The notes: generated from the sequence alone by a model not told the origin. A stretch of 36,891 nt of DNA from Stieleria sedimenti (GCF_025060895.1 NZ_JANZKV010000200.1:10380-47270); one strand, 5' to 3'; numbered from the stretch's first letter, positions 1 to 9,014 are shown. A program made the numbers and translations.

Positions 1-47
1 GCCCGGCCGCTGACGCGTCGCGGCTCACAAAAAACGACAGCCCGCGA

Positions 48-82
48 GCCGTCCGGTGCCCGGCGAGACCGGCGGGCTCGCG
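48..82. repeat. Short intergenic GC-rich repeat, copy 1
   Basis: The stretch holds GCCGTCCGGT (48-57) and AGACCGGCGGGCTCGCG (66-82). Both blocks recur, the second with one substitution plus different spacing, at 1423-1471, so related elements flank the peptidase gene. I see no gene in positions 1-273. The downstream part (around 110-130, with ACGCGTAAGCGAG) resembles intergenic repeats I associate with Pirellulaceae; that link is from memory and was not tested. Confidence 0.5.
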
Positions 83-273
83 ATTAATACCGCAACGTGA
101 TCACGTCATGCGTGACGCGTAAGCGAGAGACGCGGCCTGGCCCCTTGCTTTTGCGTGCGGGCTGAAATTGACAGGCCGCTCGCACCCTTCCGCTCTCATC
201 GATGTGGCATCTATCATTCACCGACCCGCAATCTGAGTGCGGATTGAAACAGGCCATCGACAAGGGACCTTCG

Positions 274-1338
274 GTGAAAGACACCTCTGCCAACATTGAC
301 GAATTCCTGCATCTGCTTCGGGCCTTGGTCAGGGAACCGTCGGTCGTCGGCGTGGAAGATGCGTTTTTTCGTGTTCTGCGGCGCGAGCTGGAAGAGTATC
401 CGGTCAAGGTCGATCGCTACCACGGGCTGTTGGTGGCTCAGGGCTCCGAACCGGACAGTGTTTATCTCTCGGCACACATCGACCGACACGGATTGTTGTG
501 TACCGGCCCGAATGAGTTTCAGTATGCCGCGTTCATCGCCGGCAACCGCGGTGAACTGACCGGTGATTCGGTATCGGAACAGTTCATGGAATTGATCGCC
601 GGGCGTTTTGAGGGCCAGCGCGTCCAGGCTCACACGCCCTACGCCGGAACCTATTGTGGTCAAGGCCAGATCATGCGTTCTTACGTCTGTCCGCGACGAC
701 ATAACTTGATCTTTGAACTCGACGGACTGGAATTTTTGCAGCCCGGCTTCCCCGTTTCGTTTCTCGATCGATTGCGTGTCGATCAGAACTTTGTCTCGGC
801 ACAACTGGACAATGTGGTTTCCGTTGCAATGCTGATCGAATTGATCCGCTCGGGGTTCAAGGGCACGGCCTTGTTCACCGCGGGTGAAGAAGCCGGGCGC
901 AGCTGGCGGTTTGCCGTGGAGTGGTTTCAACGACATGATCTTTGCACCGATCGGCTGATTGTTTTGGACACCAGCCCCTTCCCGACCTTGGACGAGGTCG
1001 GCAAGCAAGACGTCGTGCTCCGGAATCGAGACTCGATGGCGACCTTCGACGAACCGCTGACCGACAAACTGGTCGCGATCTGCGATCGTTTGAAGATTCG
1101 TCATCGCTTCAAAGATCGTTACGTCGAACTGTTGAACTTGGAGCGTGAAAAGCCACTCTCGATCGGCCGCACGGAACTGGGACGCATCATCGCCGCGACC
1201 GATGGCCTGGTCCGCGGGACGACGTTGCAACTGCCCACCACGTCTTATCACACCGCATCGGAAACGGCAGAGAAAACCAGCATCTCCGCGATGCTGCGAC
1301 TGCTGCGGAACATCTGTGAGTTGCCCGATCCGCAGTAA
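274..1338 (+). CDS. Zinc aminopeptidase-like protein (M20/M28/M42 superfamily)
   Basis: A 354-residue protein with the metal-ligand pattern of co-catalytic zinc peptidases. HID at H68/D70 sits in an 'SAHIDRHG' segment, D179 in 'QLDN', the acidic pair E205/E206 in 'TAGEEAG', D232 in 'VLDTSPF', and H326 near the C-terminus in 'SYHTASE'. The order H-x-D, D, EE, D, H is that of this superfamily; the exact family is not clear. There is no signal peptide, so a cytoplasmic peptidase or amidohydrolase is inferred. The start is taken as GTG 274 because AGGGA lies 5-9 bases before it; an in-frame ATG at 202 has no visible ribosome-binding site and would add 24 residues unlike the family. The gene stands alone, with intergenic repeats on both sides. 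Confidence 0.8.
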   Translation: MKDTSANIDEFLHLLRALVREPSVVGVEDAFFRVLRRELEEYPVKVDRYHGLLVAQGSEPDSVYLSAHIDRHGLLCTGPNEFQYAAFIAGNRGELTGDSVSEQFMELIAGRFEGQRVQAHTPYAGTYCGQGQIMRSYVCPRRHNLIFELDGLEFLQPGFPVSFLDRLRVDQNFVSAQLDNVVSVAMLIELIRSGFKGTALFTAGEEAGRSWRFAVEWFQRHDLCTDRLIVLDTSPFPTLDEVGKQDVVLRNRDSMATFDEPLTDKLVAICDRLKIRHRFKDRYVELLNLEREKPLSIGRTELGRIIAATDGLVRGTTLQLPTTSYHTASETAEKTSISAMLRLLRNICELPDPQ

Positions 1339-1422
1339 CGATTTGTCGGTGCGTCACACGGTTCGCCCCGACGCGGCAGATTCACCACGGAGTGCACGGA
1401 TGGAGTGAGCGGAACGGCGCGT

Positions 1423-1471
1423 GCCGTCCGGTCGCGCTTCAAACACACCTGGAAAGACCGGAGGGCTCGCG
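1423..1471. repeat. Short intergenic GC-rich repeat, copy 2
   Basis: GCCGTCCGGT (1423-1432) and AGACCGGAGGGCTCGCG (1455-1471) repeat the two blocks found at 48-82, with one change in the second block and a longer spacer. It lies in the gene-free stretch 1339-1674, where I see no other structure and no convincing small gene. The repeat is probably non-coding and dispersed. Confidence 0.5.
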
Positions 1472-1674
1472 CGATGCCGCTAACAAAAACACCCCGCTTG
1501 GCGTCAAAGTAGCTGGCATTGGGGCTAGGCCTACGGACACGCTGTACAATGACGTCGTCGCGGGAACTCAGATTTTCTGCGGAACTTGGCGTGCTCAACG
1601 ACGTTTCATTGCAGACGTCTTCATCCGAATTGAAATCCCGTGGGGTCCAACCTGCGCAGAAAAAGGGAATGGTT

Positions 1675-2409
1675 ATGAATCAAAGTGCAGCGATGTGGCG
1701 GCGGCGCGGAATCCTTCGTGGTGGTATGGCGTTGGGAGCCACGGCGCTGACCACGCCAGGTTTGTTCGCGGAGCTGATTCAGACGCCGCCTCAAACCGAA
1801 GGCCCGTTTTATCCTAACAAGATGCCGCTTGATACCGACAACGATCTGCTGGTGATCAATGATTCGATCACCCCGGCCGTCGGTGAGATCACACACCTGA
1901 GCGGGCGTGTTTTGGATAGCAAAGGTAATCCGCTCCGCAACGCGTTCGTCGAAATCTGGCAAGTCGACCACAATGCGGTGTACATCCACACCGGTGATAA
2001 GACGAATCGAGAGAACCAGGACACGAACTTTCAAGGGTATGGCCGGTTCCTGACCGATTCGAAAGGCCATTACTACTTTCGTACGATCAAGCCCGTCCCC
2101 TATCCGGGGCGAACCCCGCACATTCATTTTGGGATCAGCCAGGGTGGAAAGCGGGTTCTCACCACACAGTTGTACGTGAAAGGGCATCCGGGCAACGCCC
2201 GTGATCGACTGTTCCAGGGCATCGATCCCAAGTCTCGCGAAACGGTGCTGGCAGACTTCGCACCGCTCCAAGACTCAAAGCTCGGCGAGCTTGCCGTGAA
2301 CTTTGACATCGTGTTGGGCGTGACGGCCAAGGAAGATGAATCCGGCAAGATGCACGGCATCGGAAAGTCTCAGTGGCAAAGCCGCCAGGGACGCGCCGAC
2401 CGGAGTTAA
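1675..2409 (+). CDS. Tat-exported intradiol ring-cleavage dioxygenase
   Basis: A 244-residue non-haem Fe(III) dioxygenase of the protocatechuate 3,4-/catechol 1,2-dioxygenase fold, which opens catechol-type rings between the two hydroxyl carbons. The four expected iron ligands are visible: Y103 ('AVYIH'), Y143 ('PYPGR'), H149 and H151 ('PHIHF'). The 'TEGPFYP' motif is at 41-47 and 'VEIWQVD' at 92-98. The N-terminus (MWRRRGILRGG, then a hydrophobic stretch ending LFA at 30-32) is a twin-arginine signal, so the protein is probably exported folded with its iron. The start is ATG 1675, six bases after GGGA; ATG 1669 is in frame but too close to that site. The true substrate is unknown: no other aromatic-degradation gene is nearby, and exported intradiol dioxygenases of unclear substrate are common. 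Confidence 0.88.
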   Translation: MNQSAAMWRRRGILRGGMALGATALTTPGLFAELIQTPPQTEGPFYPNKMPLDTDNDLLVINDSITPAVGEITHLSGRVLDSKGNPLRNAFVEIWQVDHNAVYIHTGDKTNRENQDTNFQGYGRFLTDSKGHYYFRTIKPVPYPGRTPHIHFGISQGGKRVLTTQLYVKGHPGNARDRLFQGIDPKSRETVLADFAPLQDSKLGELAVNFDIVLGVTAKEDESGKMHGIGKSQWQSRQGRADRS

Positions 2410-2637
2410 TTGAACGTCGAACGCGGCACGGCGCGAGCAAGTGATTCGAAGATGCGACACGTGCGTTAGGTTTCTTCGACACCTCTTCACTGCCTTATGG
2501 CATTCGACCGATCGGACTCTTTCCGATTCGGTGGACAATTTCGACAGCGATCTGGACAAACTCGTGAAGAACTTTTTTGGGTTTCGGTCCTTTAATGGAC
2601 TGGTCCTAAATAGCTCCTTCTATCGAGGCGAAATCGC

Positions 2638-2808
2638 GTGAAGTTCATCCAATCATGGGGCGGTCTTTTGACCTTGCTCGTCTGCCTTTCGTGTGTCGGT
2701 GGTTGCGGTAAACCGGAGGGGGCTCCAGATGCCGGTGAACTGAGTGACTACTTGGCCGACAACCCTGAGATCGCGAACGCCGAACCGCCAGAAATTGAAG
2801 CGGAATGA
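2638..2808 (+). CDS. Small lipoprotein (56 aa) paired with a DUF1559 gene
   Basis: A very short gene starting at GTG 2638 and ending in TGA at 2806-2808. It encodes a positively charged start, a hydrophobic stretch ([11 protein letters not shown]) and a lipobox 'VGGC' with the acylated Cys about residue 22, then a short acidic tail rich in Pro and Glu. That is the layout of a signal peptidase II lipoprotein. It sits 41 bp before the DUF1559 start and on the same strand, so the two are probably one transcription unit. Small lipoproteins next to DUF1559 genes are a recurrent planctomycete arrangement as far as I know; their role is unknown. AGG occurs about 10 bases before the start. Confidence 0.7.
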   Translation: MKFIQSWGGLLTLLVCLSCVGGCGKPEGAPDAGELSDYLADNPEIANAEPPEIEAE

Positions 2809-2849
2809 GCGACTGCCCCAACCCTCTTTTCTCTTATGGAAGTGAACAA

Positions 2850-4082
2850 ATGACACGAAAGCAATCTGGATTCACACTTGTCGAACTTTTGGTCGTGATT
2901 GCCATCATTGGCATCATGGTGGGGTTGCTGTTGCCGGCGGTCCAAGCGGCTCGTGAAGCGGCACGACGAATGAGTTGCAGCAATAATTTCAAACAAATCG
3001 GATTAGCACTGCACAATTACCATTCGGCTTACAAACAGCTTCCGATGTTGATGGGTGGCACGGATTCGGCAACCAACACCGGCAACGCAGTTCCGGTGAC
3101 TAGCAACAACTCGATGCAGTTGAGCATCTTTGTCGGATTGACGTCGTTCATGGAGCAGCAGTCGCTTTGGGACCAGATTCGAAATCCGCTCGATTCCGAT
3201 GGCGACCCGACGACGACCAATGACGTTTACAATTCAATGGGGCCGGTCCCCAACATGGGGCTGGGGAACCACAACACGGCGATGTACCCGCCGTGGCTGA
3301 CGGAGATTCCGACGCTGCGTTGTCCGTCCGATCCGGGGGTCGGTTTTCCGGCTCAGGGGCGCACCAACTACGCCGCTTCAACGGGTGATTCGATTCATCA
3401 ATCCAATGTCGGGTTGTTGAATTTCGATGCGAACAAAGGCAAGTTTGTCGCCAACAACGGTCGCGCCCAGCGCGCCCGCGAATCGCTGCGCGGCTTTTTT
3501 GTGCCACGCAAGGACATGAAGTTTCGTGACGTGCTGGATGGTTTGTCCAATACGATTGCGGCTGCGGAGATCGCGACCGATCTCGGCGATCGACAGGTGA
3601 TCACCACGGCGAAATCTCAGAACGTGATCAATGTCTATGACGACCCCAGTTACTGTCAGCAGTTTGTGAATCCTGATCGACCACGGTTTTGGGATCCTGC
3701 CGCGCCCGATTTGATCACCGGGGCCGAAAACGGACGAGGGTTTAAATGGGCGATGGGCTATCCATTTTGGTCGCAGGTCACCACGATCACGCCGCCAAAC
3801 CGTGAGATCTGTCTACGAAGCGGGATCAATTCGCCGGGCATCATCCCGCCCAGCAGTCGTCACCAAGGCGGCGCTCATGCCTTGCTGGGTGATGGTGCGG
3901 TGATCTTTATCACCGATTCGATCGAAGCGGGCAATCCTCACGCGCAAACGATTTACGTGAACTACCAAAGCACCAGTAGCGTTGTGCCATCGGTTCCCGG
4001 CGCTCCGAGCCCCTACGGACTTTGGGGGGCGCTCGGTACACGCGCGGCCAACGAAACCGTTGATCAACAGCTGAACCAATAG
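2850..4082 (+). CDS. DUF1559 protein with type IV pilin-like N-terminus
   Basis: A 410-residue planctomycete DUF1559 protein. The N-terminus carries a prepilin processing site (basic leader, then [10 protein letters not shown] with Glu at +5) and a single hydrophobic helix, followed by '[14 protein letters not shown]'. The family's C-terminal signature follows: '[19 protein letters not shown]' and '[12 protein letters not shown]'. Such proteins are presumed to be cleaved by a prepilin peptidase and assembled or anchored like pseudopilins; the function is not established. The start is ATG 2850, with GGAAGTG upstream; the longer in-frame ATG at 2805 overlaps the lipoprotein stop and would spoil the leader. 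It is a close paralogue of the gene at 35576-36811, sharing length and nearly all motifs. Confidence 0.92.
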   Translation: MTRKQSGFTLVELLVVIAIIGIMVGLLLPAVQAAREAARRMSCSNNFKQIGLALHNYHSAYKQLPMLMGGTDSATNTGNAVPVTSNNSMQLSIFVGLTSFMEQQSLWDQIRNPLDSDGDPTTTNDVYNSMGPVPNMGLGNHNTAMYPPWLTEIPTLRCPSDPGVGFPAQGRTNYAASTGDSIHQSNVGLLNFDANKGKFVANNGRAQRARESLRGFFVPRKDMKFRDVLDGLSNTIAAAEIATDLGDRQVITTAKSQNVINVYDDPSYCQQFVNPDRPRFWDPAAPDLITGAENGRGFKWAMGYPFWSQVTTITPPNREICLRSGINSPGIIPPSSRHQGGAHALLGDGAVIFITDSIEAGNPHAQTIYVNYQSTSSVVPSVPGAPSPYGLWGALGTRAANETVDQQLNQ

Positions 4083-4093
4083 ATCGTAATCCG

Positions 4094-5104
4094 TCAGCAG
4101 ACTATCGGTTCGGGGTCTGGCCTCGAACCGTGACAACCCGATTTTCGGTAGTTCGCCGGAGTGCATCCGCAGTGACGTTTGAATGCGTTGCTGAAGGAGG
4201 ATGCCGATTCATAGCCGACCAACACTGCGATGTTGCTAATTTCGAGAGCAGTTTCTCGAAGCAGGCAACAAGCTTTCTGCATGCGAATTTCAGTCAGGTA
4301 CTGCAGCGGTGGTTTACCGACAAGGGTTCGAAAACGTTCTGAGAAAAGGCTTTTGGAGACGCGAACGCTTTTTGCCATCGACGGCACGGTCCAGGGGTCT
4401 CCCGGCCGATCGGTGATCGCGTTCAACACGGGGCCGACGGTCGGGTCGACGATCGCGGCGAGTCGTGTGGTAGTGAAATCCGGCGGTCGCGCATTGTCGG
4501 TGCCTTGCGTCGTCTCCAGGGTCAACGCGACGCCCAACGTCTTGTAGAACACGAGCTGTGCCAATCGTCGTACCGTCAATTCCCAACCAAGCTCACGAGA
4601 CACTTCCTCGGATTGAATGATCTTTAGTAGGGGAAGGCACGAGCGGAGCTGTTCGTGCTGATGATGGTTTAGATGGATGACGTCTGGCAACCCAATTTCC
4701 AATGGGTTGAAATGCAGTTGCTGTGGTTGAAATTGTCCGTGAAGCAGGTTCACTCGCGCGGCGTCGTTTTCAGGGTCGCTGTCTTCAGGGTCGCTGTCTC
4801 TTTCATACGGTCCGGCCAGCCAATCCGCGATGGGGTGACTGGAACTCGTCGGTTGCGCGACCACTTGATGGGGCTGACTGCGGGTCAGTATGAGATGGTC
4901 TCCATCGGCCAAGCGTGTCGGAGGTTGATCATCGTCAAGCAGCTTGAGCCATGCGCTGCCGCGGGTGATGACATACATGCAAACCAGTCCAGCTGGCACG
5001 TCGAGTCCCGCATCGACATCCAATTGCATTTGTCTGGCAGTCCAGAGCGGCAGGTATAGTCGGTCCAGCAAAGCAGTGACGAGAGTGTGGCTGGGCAACA
5101 TCAA
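4094..5104 (-). CDS. AraC-family transcriptional regulator (cupin sensor + HTH)
   Basis: A 336-residue regulator. Residues about 8-190 look like the cupin-type sensor found in AraC regulators ('PAGLVCMYVITRGSAWLKL', 'LADGDHLIL', 'QPHQV'). Residues about 225-325 form the double helix-turn-helix, with 'WTVPSMAKSVRVSKSLFSER', 'PLQYLTEIRMQKA', 'IAVLVGYESASSFSNAFKR' and 'TPANYR'. A perfect 15-bp tandem duplication at 4770-4799 encodes the acidic stretch DSDPEDSDPEND (residues 103-114) and is probably recent. The gene is divergent from the sulfatase, which makes the sulfatase, or the regulator itself, its likely target. Ligand unknown. The 3' end is 11 bp from the convergent DUF1559 stop. Confidence 0.9.
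   Translation of the reverse strand: MMLPSHTLVTALLDRLYLPLWTARQMQLDVDAGLDVPAGLVCMYVITRGSAWLKLLDDDQPPTRLADGDHLILTRSQPHQVVAQPTSSSHPIADWLAGPYERDSDPEDSDPENDAARVNLLHGQFQPQQLHFNPLEIGLPDVIHLNHHQHEQLRSCLPLLKIIQSEEVSRELGWELTVRRLAQLVFYKTLGVALTLETTQGTDNARPPDFTTTRLAAIVDPTVGPVLNAITDRPGDPWTVPSMAKSVRVSKSLFSERFRTLVGKPPLQYLTEIRMQKACCLLRETALEISNIAVLVGYESASSFSNAFKRHCGCTPANYRKSGCHGSRPDPEPIVC
4106..4130. terminator. Hairpin between convergent DUF1559 and araC-like genes
   Basis: CGGTTCGGGG (4106-4115) pairs with CCTCGAACCG (4121-4130), 9 of 10 positions, leaving a 5-base loop. It lies 24 bp after the DUF1559 stop and inside the last codons of the convergent AraC-type gene. A transcription terminator is inferred; there is no clear T run after it. 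Confidence 0.45.
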
Positions 5105-5263
5105 ATGAGGGGTCCCATGGGTGGCGCTTCAACGGATGGCAACCGGCGATCCTTCGCCGGTCCCTCTAGACACGGATCGGCGGGCGTAACTGTCACAGTG
5201 TTTCACGGATTTTTTGGTGCATTGCCAAGATCTCGCTGTTGGGCAACGGTCTGCAATGAGTGA

Positions 5264-5282
5264 AACAGACAAAACGTCTGTT
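5264..5282. promoter_or_regulatory. Perfect inverted repeat between araC-like gene and sulfatase
   Basis: AACAGAC-aaaac-GTCTGTT is a perfect 7-bp inverted repeat with a 5-base spacer. It lies in the 406-bp gap between the divergent regulator and the sulfatase. It may be an operator, possibly for the neighbouring AraC-type protein, although AraC sites are more often direct repeats. I recognise no other element in 5105-5510. Confidence 0.4.
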
Positions 5283-5510
5283 GGTGTTGCCTGTTTTTCG
5301 CGAACGGAATTTGCACCGTCCCCGACAGCCGGCCTGTGATTGGGTACACTGTTACATCCTTCAACATGGTCGTGCCGCCGGCCACATTGGGGGCTGCGGT
5401 TTCATCAGGCCGAGCAAGACGCCCACGATGGATGACCCGCAAAGTCCTGAGCGAAGGACCTCCGAGAAGATGGAATCTCATCCATGACTAATCCTCCCAC
5501 GAGTACCACA

Positions 5511-7067
5511 ATGCGAATCAAGTTGTTGCCGCTGTTGACGATGCTGATGGTGTTTGCCATCCCCGCCGGATTTGTCCAGCCGGCGGTCGCCGAAAAACCC
5601 AATGTGATCGTGATCATGGCGGACGATCTCGGCTACGGAGATGTTTCGTGTTATGGCGCGACGTCGTTGACGACACCAAACATTGACCGGTTGAGTGCCG
5701 AAGGGCTGCGGTTTACCAGCGGCTACTGCTCAGCGTCGACGTGCACGCCGACACGCTATTCGTTGTTGACGGGCACCTACGCGTTTCGCGGTGAACGCAC
5801 GGGCATTGCACCGCCCAACGCGCCGGCGATCATCAAACCGGGAACCGACACGGTGGCGTCGCTGTTGCAACGCGCCGGCTACGCCACGGCGGTGATTGGC
5901 AAATGGCACCTCGGACTCGGTGGAGAAGACGGGCCGGATTGGAATGGCCAGTTGAAACCGGGGCCGCTGGAGATCGGCTTTGACACCTGTTTTTTGCTGC
6001 CGACGACCAACGATCGTGTGCCGCAGGTTTATGTCCACGATCACCGCGTTCCCAATCTCGATCCGGCCGATCCGTTGTGGGTGGGCACCAAAAAACCCAG
6101 CCCCGATCATCCCACGGGGCTGACGCATCGCGACACGCTGAAAATGGATTGGTCGCACGGGCACAACTCGACCATCCACAACGGCATCAGCCGCATCGGT
6201 TTCTACACCGGTGGACATGCCGCCCGTTTCCGCGACGAAGACCTGGCCGACAAGTGGGTGGAAAAGTCCGTCGAATTCATCGAGCAGCATCAAGACGAAC
6301 CGTTCTTTTTGTTCTTCTCGTCACATGACATTCACGTTCCACGGATGCCGCACGAACGCTTTCAAGGCAAAACATCACTCGGGTTCCGCGGCGACGCGAT
6401 CATTGAACTCGACTGGTGCGTCGGCGAAGTCATGAAGACGCTGGACCGATTGAACCTGGCCGAGAAGACATTGGTCGTGTTCTGCAGTGACAACGGCCCG
6501 GTGCTGGACGACGGCTACAAGGACGGTGCGATCGAAACGATCGGCGATCACCGTGCCGCCGGTCAGTATTCGGGTGGCAAATACAGTGTCTATGAAGGCG
6601 GGACGCGAACGCCGTTCATCACGCGTTGGAAAGGTCGCATCAAACCCGGTGTCAGCGATGAAGTCGTTTGCACGATCGACTTGGCGGCAAGTCTGGCGGC
6701 GCTGACCGAACAGTCGCTTCCGAACGATTTTTTCTTGGACAGTTTCAACGTGATCGACGCGCTGCTTGGAAAAGACGGGGCACAAGGCCGCGACCATCTG
6801 GTTCAACAGGACAACGGCGCCGCAGGCACCTACGGAATGCGGGCCGGCCAATGGAAACTGCATCGCTATGGAAAAAAGACGGCCCGCAACGTGGTGGTCG
6901 AGACTCAGTTGGCCAACACCAGCGTGCCGCCATTTCAACTGTTCAATTTGGACGACGATCCCGCCGAAACGTCCAACGTGATCGAGCAGCACCCGGACGT
7001 CGCCGAACGATTGAAGAAGCAGCTAGATGATCTGATCGAGCAGGGACGCAGTCGTCCTGCCTCGTAG
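5511..7067 (+). CDS. Exported sulfatase (arylsulfatase A-like)
   Basis: A 518-residue type I sulfatase. Counting from an in-frame ATG at 5484, the active-site motif C87-T-P-T-R91 carries the Cys that is oxidised to formylglycine. Metal ligands D47/D48 ('MADDLGYGD') and the catalytic pair K140/H142 ('GKWHLG') are present, and 'CSDNGP' supplies the further metal-binding Asp and Asn. A typical signal peptide (MRIKLLPLLTMLMVF...AVA) follows ATG 5511, so that start is preferred; 5484 would add nine polar residues ahead of it. The enzyme should act in the periplasm or outside on sulfated carbohydrate, as expected of marine planctomycetes. The substrate is not predictable from sequence. A regulator gene is divergent upstream, and no formylglycine-generating enzyme is in the window. 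Confidence 0.93.
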   Translation: MRIKLLPLLTMLMVFAIPAGFVQPAVAEKPNVIVIMADDLGYGDVSCYGATSLTTPNIDRLSAEGLRFTSGYCSASTCTPTRYSLLTGTYAFRGERTGIAPPNAPAIIKPGTDTVASLLQRAGYATAVIGKWHLGLGGEDGPDWNGQLKPGPLEIGFDTCFLLPTTNDRVPQVYVHDHRVPNLDPADPLWVGTKKPSPDHPTGLTHRDTLKMDWSHGHNSTIHNGISRIGFYTGGHAARFRDEDLADKWVEKSVEFIEQHQDEPFFLFFSSHDIHVPRMPHERFQGKTSLGFRGDAIIELDWCVGEVMKTLDRLNLAEKTLVVFCSDNGPVLDDGYKDGAIETIGDHRAAGQYSGGKYSVYEGGTRTPFITRWKGRIKPGVSDEVVCTIDLAASLAALTEQSLPNDFFLDSFNVIDALLGKDGAQGRDHLVQQDNGAAGTYGMRAGQWKLHRYGKKTARNVVVETQLANTSVPPFQLFNLDDDPAETSNVIEQHPDVAERLKKQLDDLIEQGRSRPAS

Positions 7068-7083
7068 TGATGGTGCCTTCGTA

Positions 7084-7138
7084 TCCCGAAAGGGATCCCA
7101 GCAATAAGCCGGCGGTCGAGCGGAGCGAACACCGCCGG
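7084..7138. repeat. Double hairpin after the sulfatase gene
   Basis: Two stems follow the sulfatase stop: TCCC-gaaa-GGGA (7084-7095), with a GNRA-type loop, and CCGGCGGT (7109-7116) pairing perfectly with ACCGCCGG (7131-7138) across a 14-base loop. This may terminate the sulfatase transcript. The text also resembles short intergenic repeats of planctomycetes, which I could not test. Confidence 0.45.
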
Positions 7139-7289
7139 GGGCGAAACGAAGCCGCGTAGTGGACCGTCTAGCGGTAAACGTCATGCGCCGGTCATCCGTC
7201 TGATTGGATCGCGGAGTCAAACCGGCGGGTTGCAGTGCGACGCTGGAAACGCCAGCCTGAGGACAGCCCCGAGTGCCCGATTTAAATGA

Positions 7290-7364
7290 ACCCACGGATG
7301 GCAGAGCGAACCCACGGATAGAAAGCAGCCTGGGATCCGTGGGTACGCGCTGCCATCCGTGGGT
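7290..7364. repeat. Nested inverted repeat with four ACCCACGGAT units
   Basis: ACCCACGGATGGCAG (7290-7304) is matched exactly by its reverse complement at 7350-7364. Inside it ACCCACGGAT (7310-7319) pairs with ATCCGTGGGT (7335-7344). The 75-bp block therefore holds the same 10-mer twice in each orientation and can fold as one long cruciform or two stacked stems. It lies in the 477-bp gap 7068-7544 between the convergent sulfatase and tolC-like genes, where I see no gene. Confidence 0.7.
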
Positions 7365-7544
7365 GTGATCCATTGCTGTGGTACCGGAGATCGTCTGTTG
7401 GATCAGATCGATCGAGGGAAGCGGATTGCCAGACGGTCCATGGCTCCCCCCGCATGACATCTACCGATAGACGCTGACCTACGCCTGCTAAGCCCGCCAC
7501 AGACGTCGTCGGATTACTCAAGCGACGAACGCCTTGGCGACGGA

Positions 7545-9014
7545 TTACGAGCCCGCGATGCGTTCGATCTGCGCCAGCGTGCTGGCCAGAGTGGCGGTGG
7601 CGCGGGCGACTTGGACTTGCAGGGAAAGCAGTTCGCGATAGGTGGCGATCAAGTCCGTGAAGTCCGCTTTCTTGCCTTGATAGTCGGCCGTCGCGATCTG
7701 CAGGGTTTGCTCGGTGCGCGGAATCAGGCGATCGCGGAACAGTTCCAATTGCTCGATTGCAGCGTAGGCGGCAGCGACTTGGCGGCGCAGTGTGCCACGG
7801 ACGCGATCACGCTCGGCATCCAAACGAAGTGCCGTGCTGCTGCGCCGGTGGGCCGCTTCGCGAATGCCTGCGTTGATCTTGTCCCGCCAGATCGGAAGTG
7901 TCACGCCGACGGTGAAATTGATGTTGTCGTGGCCATTGGCAACACCGCTCAGCACGTCCTGGTCGTCGCTGATGATGGAATAGCCCAGACCGAGTTGAAA
8001 GTCGGGATATTGCTGAAGACACGCCAAGGATTCTTTCGCGCGGTCACGTGCGATCTCGGCTGCCAGTCCCTGCAACATCGGGTTGCGTTGTTCGGCCTGG
8101 GCGACCAGCAAATCGAGTTCTGGTTTGACCTCGTCCAGGTTGAGCTGGTCTACGGTCGTGGGCATGTACTGCAACGGCTGACGAACCAACGCTCCCAGGT
8201 CGGCGCGGGCTTGTTCCTGTTGGCGACGGAGTGCGATCCGTTGATCTTCCAAGCGGTCTCCTTCGATTTCCGCACGCAGGACATCTTGTTGGCTGCCACC
8301 GGTTCGATAACGGGCTTCGGAGACGGCGATCAAGTCTTCGACTCGTTCGGAGTTCTCTTCCACAATTCGGATCAGTTCACTCGCCAGCCACAGCTCGTAA
8401 TAGGCCAATCGAACCGCTTCGGTGATTTCGAGTTCGGTCCGAGCGATCTCGGCATTGGCGATCTGGATTTCGCGAATCGCGACGGCGCCGCGCGCACTCC
8501 GCTTGGCCGGCCAGGGCAGCTTTTGCGTCAGCGCGAACTGATGTCCGACACGGCCACCGGCGGTTTGCAGGGCTTGGTCGTGAATCGGCCAGAACGTGTT
8601 GCCGACCATCGGGTCTTCCAGGGCAGTCGCCTGGGGAACGCGATACCGAGCCGCGGCGACCTGTTGACGGGCGGCGGCGATCGACGGGTGGGTGGCCAAA
8701 GCGGTGGCAATCAACGAATCGAGCGTGACGACATTCGGTCCGTCTGTCGGGTCGGTAGGCTCTTCATCGTCTTGGAATGCGACCAGATGGACGTCCGCTG
8801 GCTCCAATGCGGATTCGTCGCTCGGTCGGGCGGAGAACCGCTGCGATTCGGGCGGCTGTGTTTCGATCAGTGGATGGCCGTCGAATGCGTCATCGATTTG
8901 GTCGACTTGGGTCAGCCCGCCGCGACAACCGGTCACCGCGATGAGACCGAGCAGCAGCAGGGGATGGGCCGATTTCACCTTGGAGACTCGTCTGCGTTTT
9001 TGCGGTGTGATCAT
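7545..9014 (-). CDS. TolC/CusC-type outer-membrane efflux lipoprotein
   Basis: An outer-membrane factor of about 489 residues that would form the exit duct of the RND efflux pump encoded next to it. A basic N-terminus (KRRR) and hydrophobic stretch end in the lipobox VTGC (C30), so the mature protein is lipid-anchored as in CusC. A low-complexity acidic linker follows, then two outer-membrane-efflux repeats (about 100-290 and 300-485) rich in long amphipathic helices ('IATALATHPSIAAARQQVAA', 'AYAAIEQLELFRDRLIPRTE'). The start is taken as ATG 9014 to place the signal peptide properly; the frame stays open to 9098. It is divergent from the Cys-rich gene and the rest of the metal island, so shared regulation is plausible. 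Confidence 0.88.
   Translation of the reverse strand: MITPQKRRRVSKVKSAHPLLLLGLIAVTGCRGGLTQVDQIDDAFDGHPLIETQPPESQRFSARPSDESALEPADVHLVAFQDDEEPTDPTDGPNVVTLDSLIATALATHPSIAAARQQVAAARYRVPQATALEDPMVGNTFWPIHDQALQTAGGRVGHQFALTQKLPWPAKRSARGAVAIREIQIANAEIARTELEITEAVRLAYYELWLASELIRIVEENSERVEDLIAVSEARYRTGGSQQDVLRAEIEGDRLEDQRIALRRQQEQARADLGALVRQPLQYMPTTVDQLNLDEVKPELDLLVAQAEQRNPMLQGLAAEIARDRAKESLACLQQYPDFQLGLGYSIISDDQDVLSGVANGHDNINFTVGVTLPIWRDKINAGIREAAHRRSSTALRLDAERDRVRGTLRRQVAAAYAAIEQLELFRDRLIPRTEQTLQIATADYQGKKADFTDLIATYRELLSLQVQVARATATLASTLAQIERIAGS

Noticed and set aside
2441-2641. 66-codon frame ending on the lipoprotein start (GTGA overlap)
   Set aside because: No ribosome-binding site, no domain and no hydrophobic or coding pattern; the overlap is probably chance.
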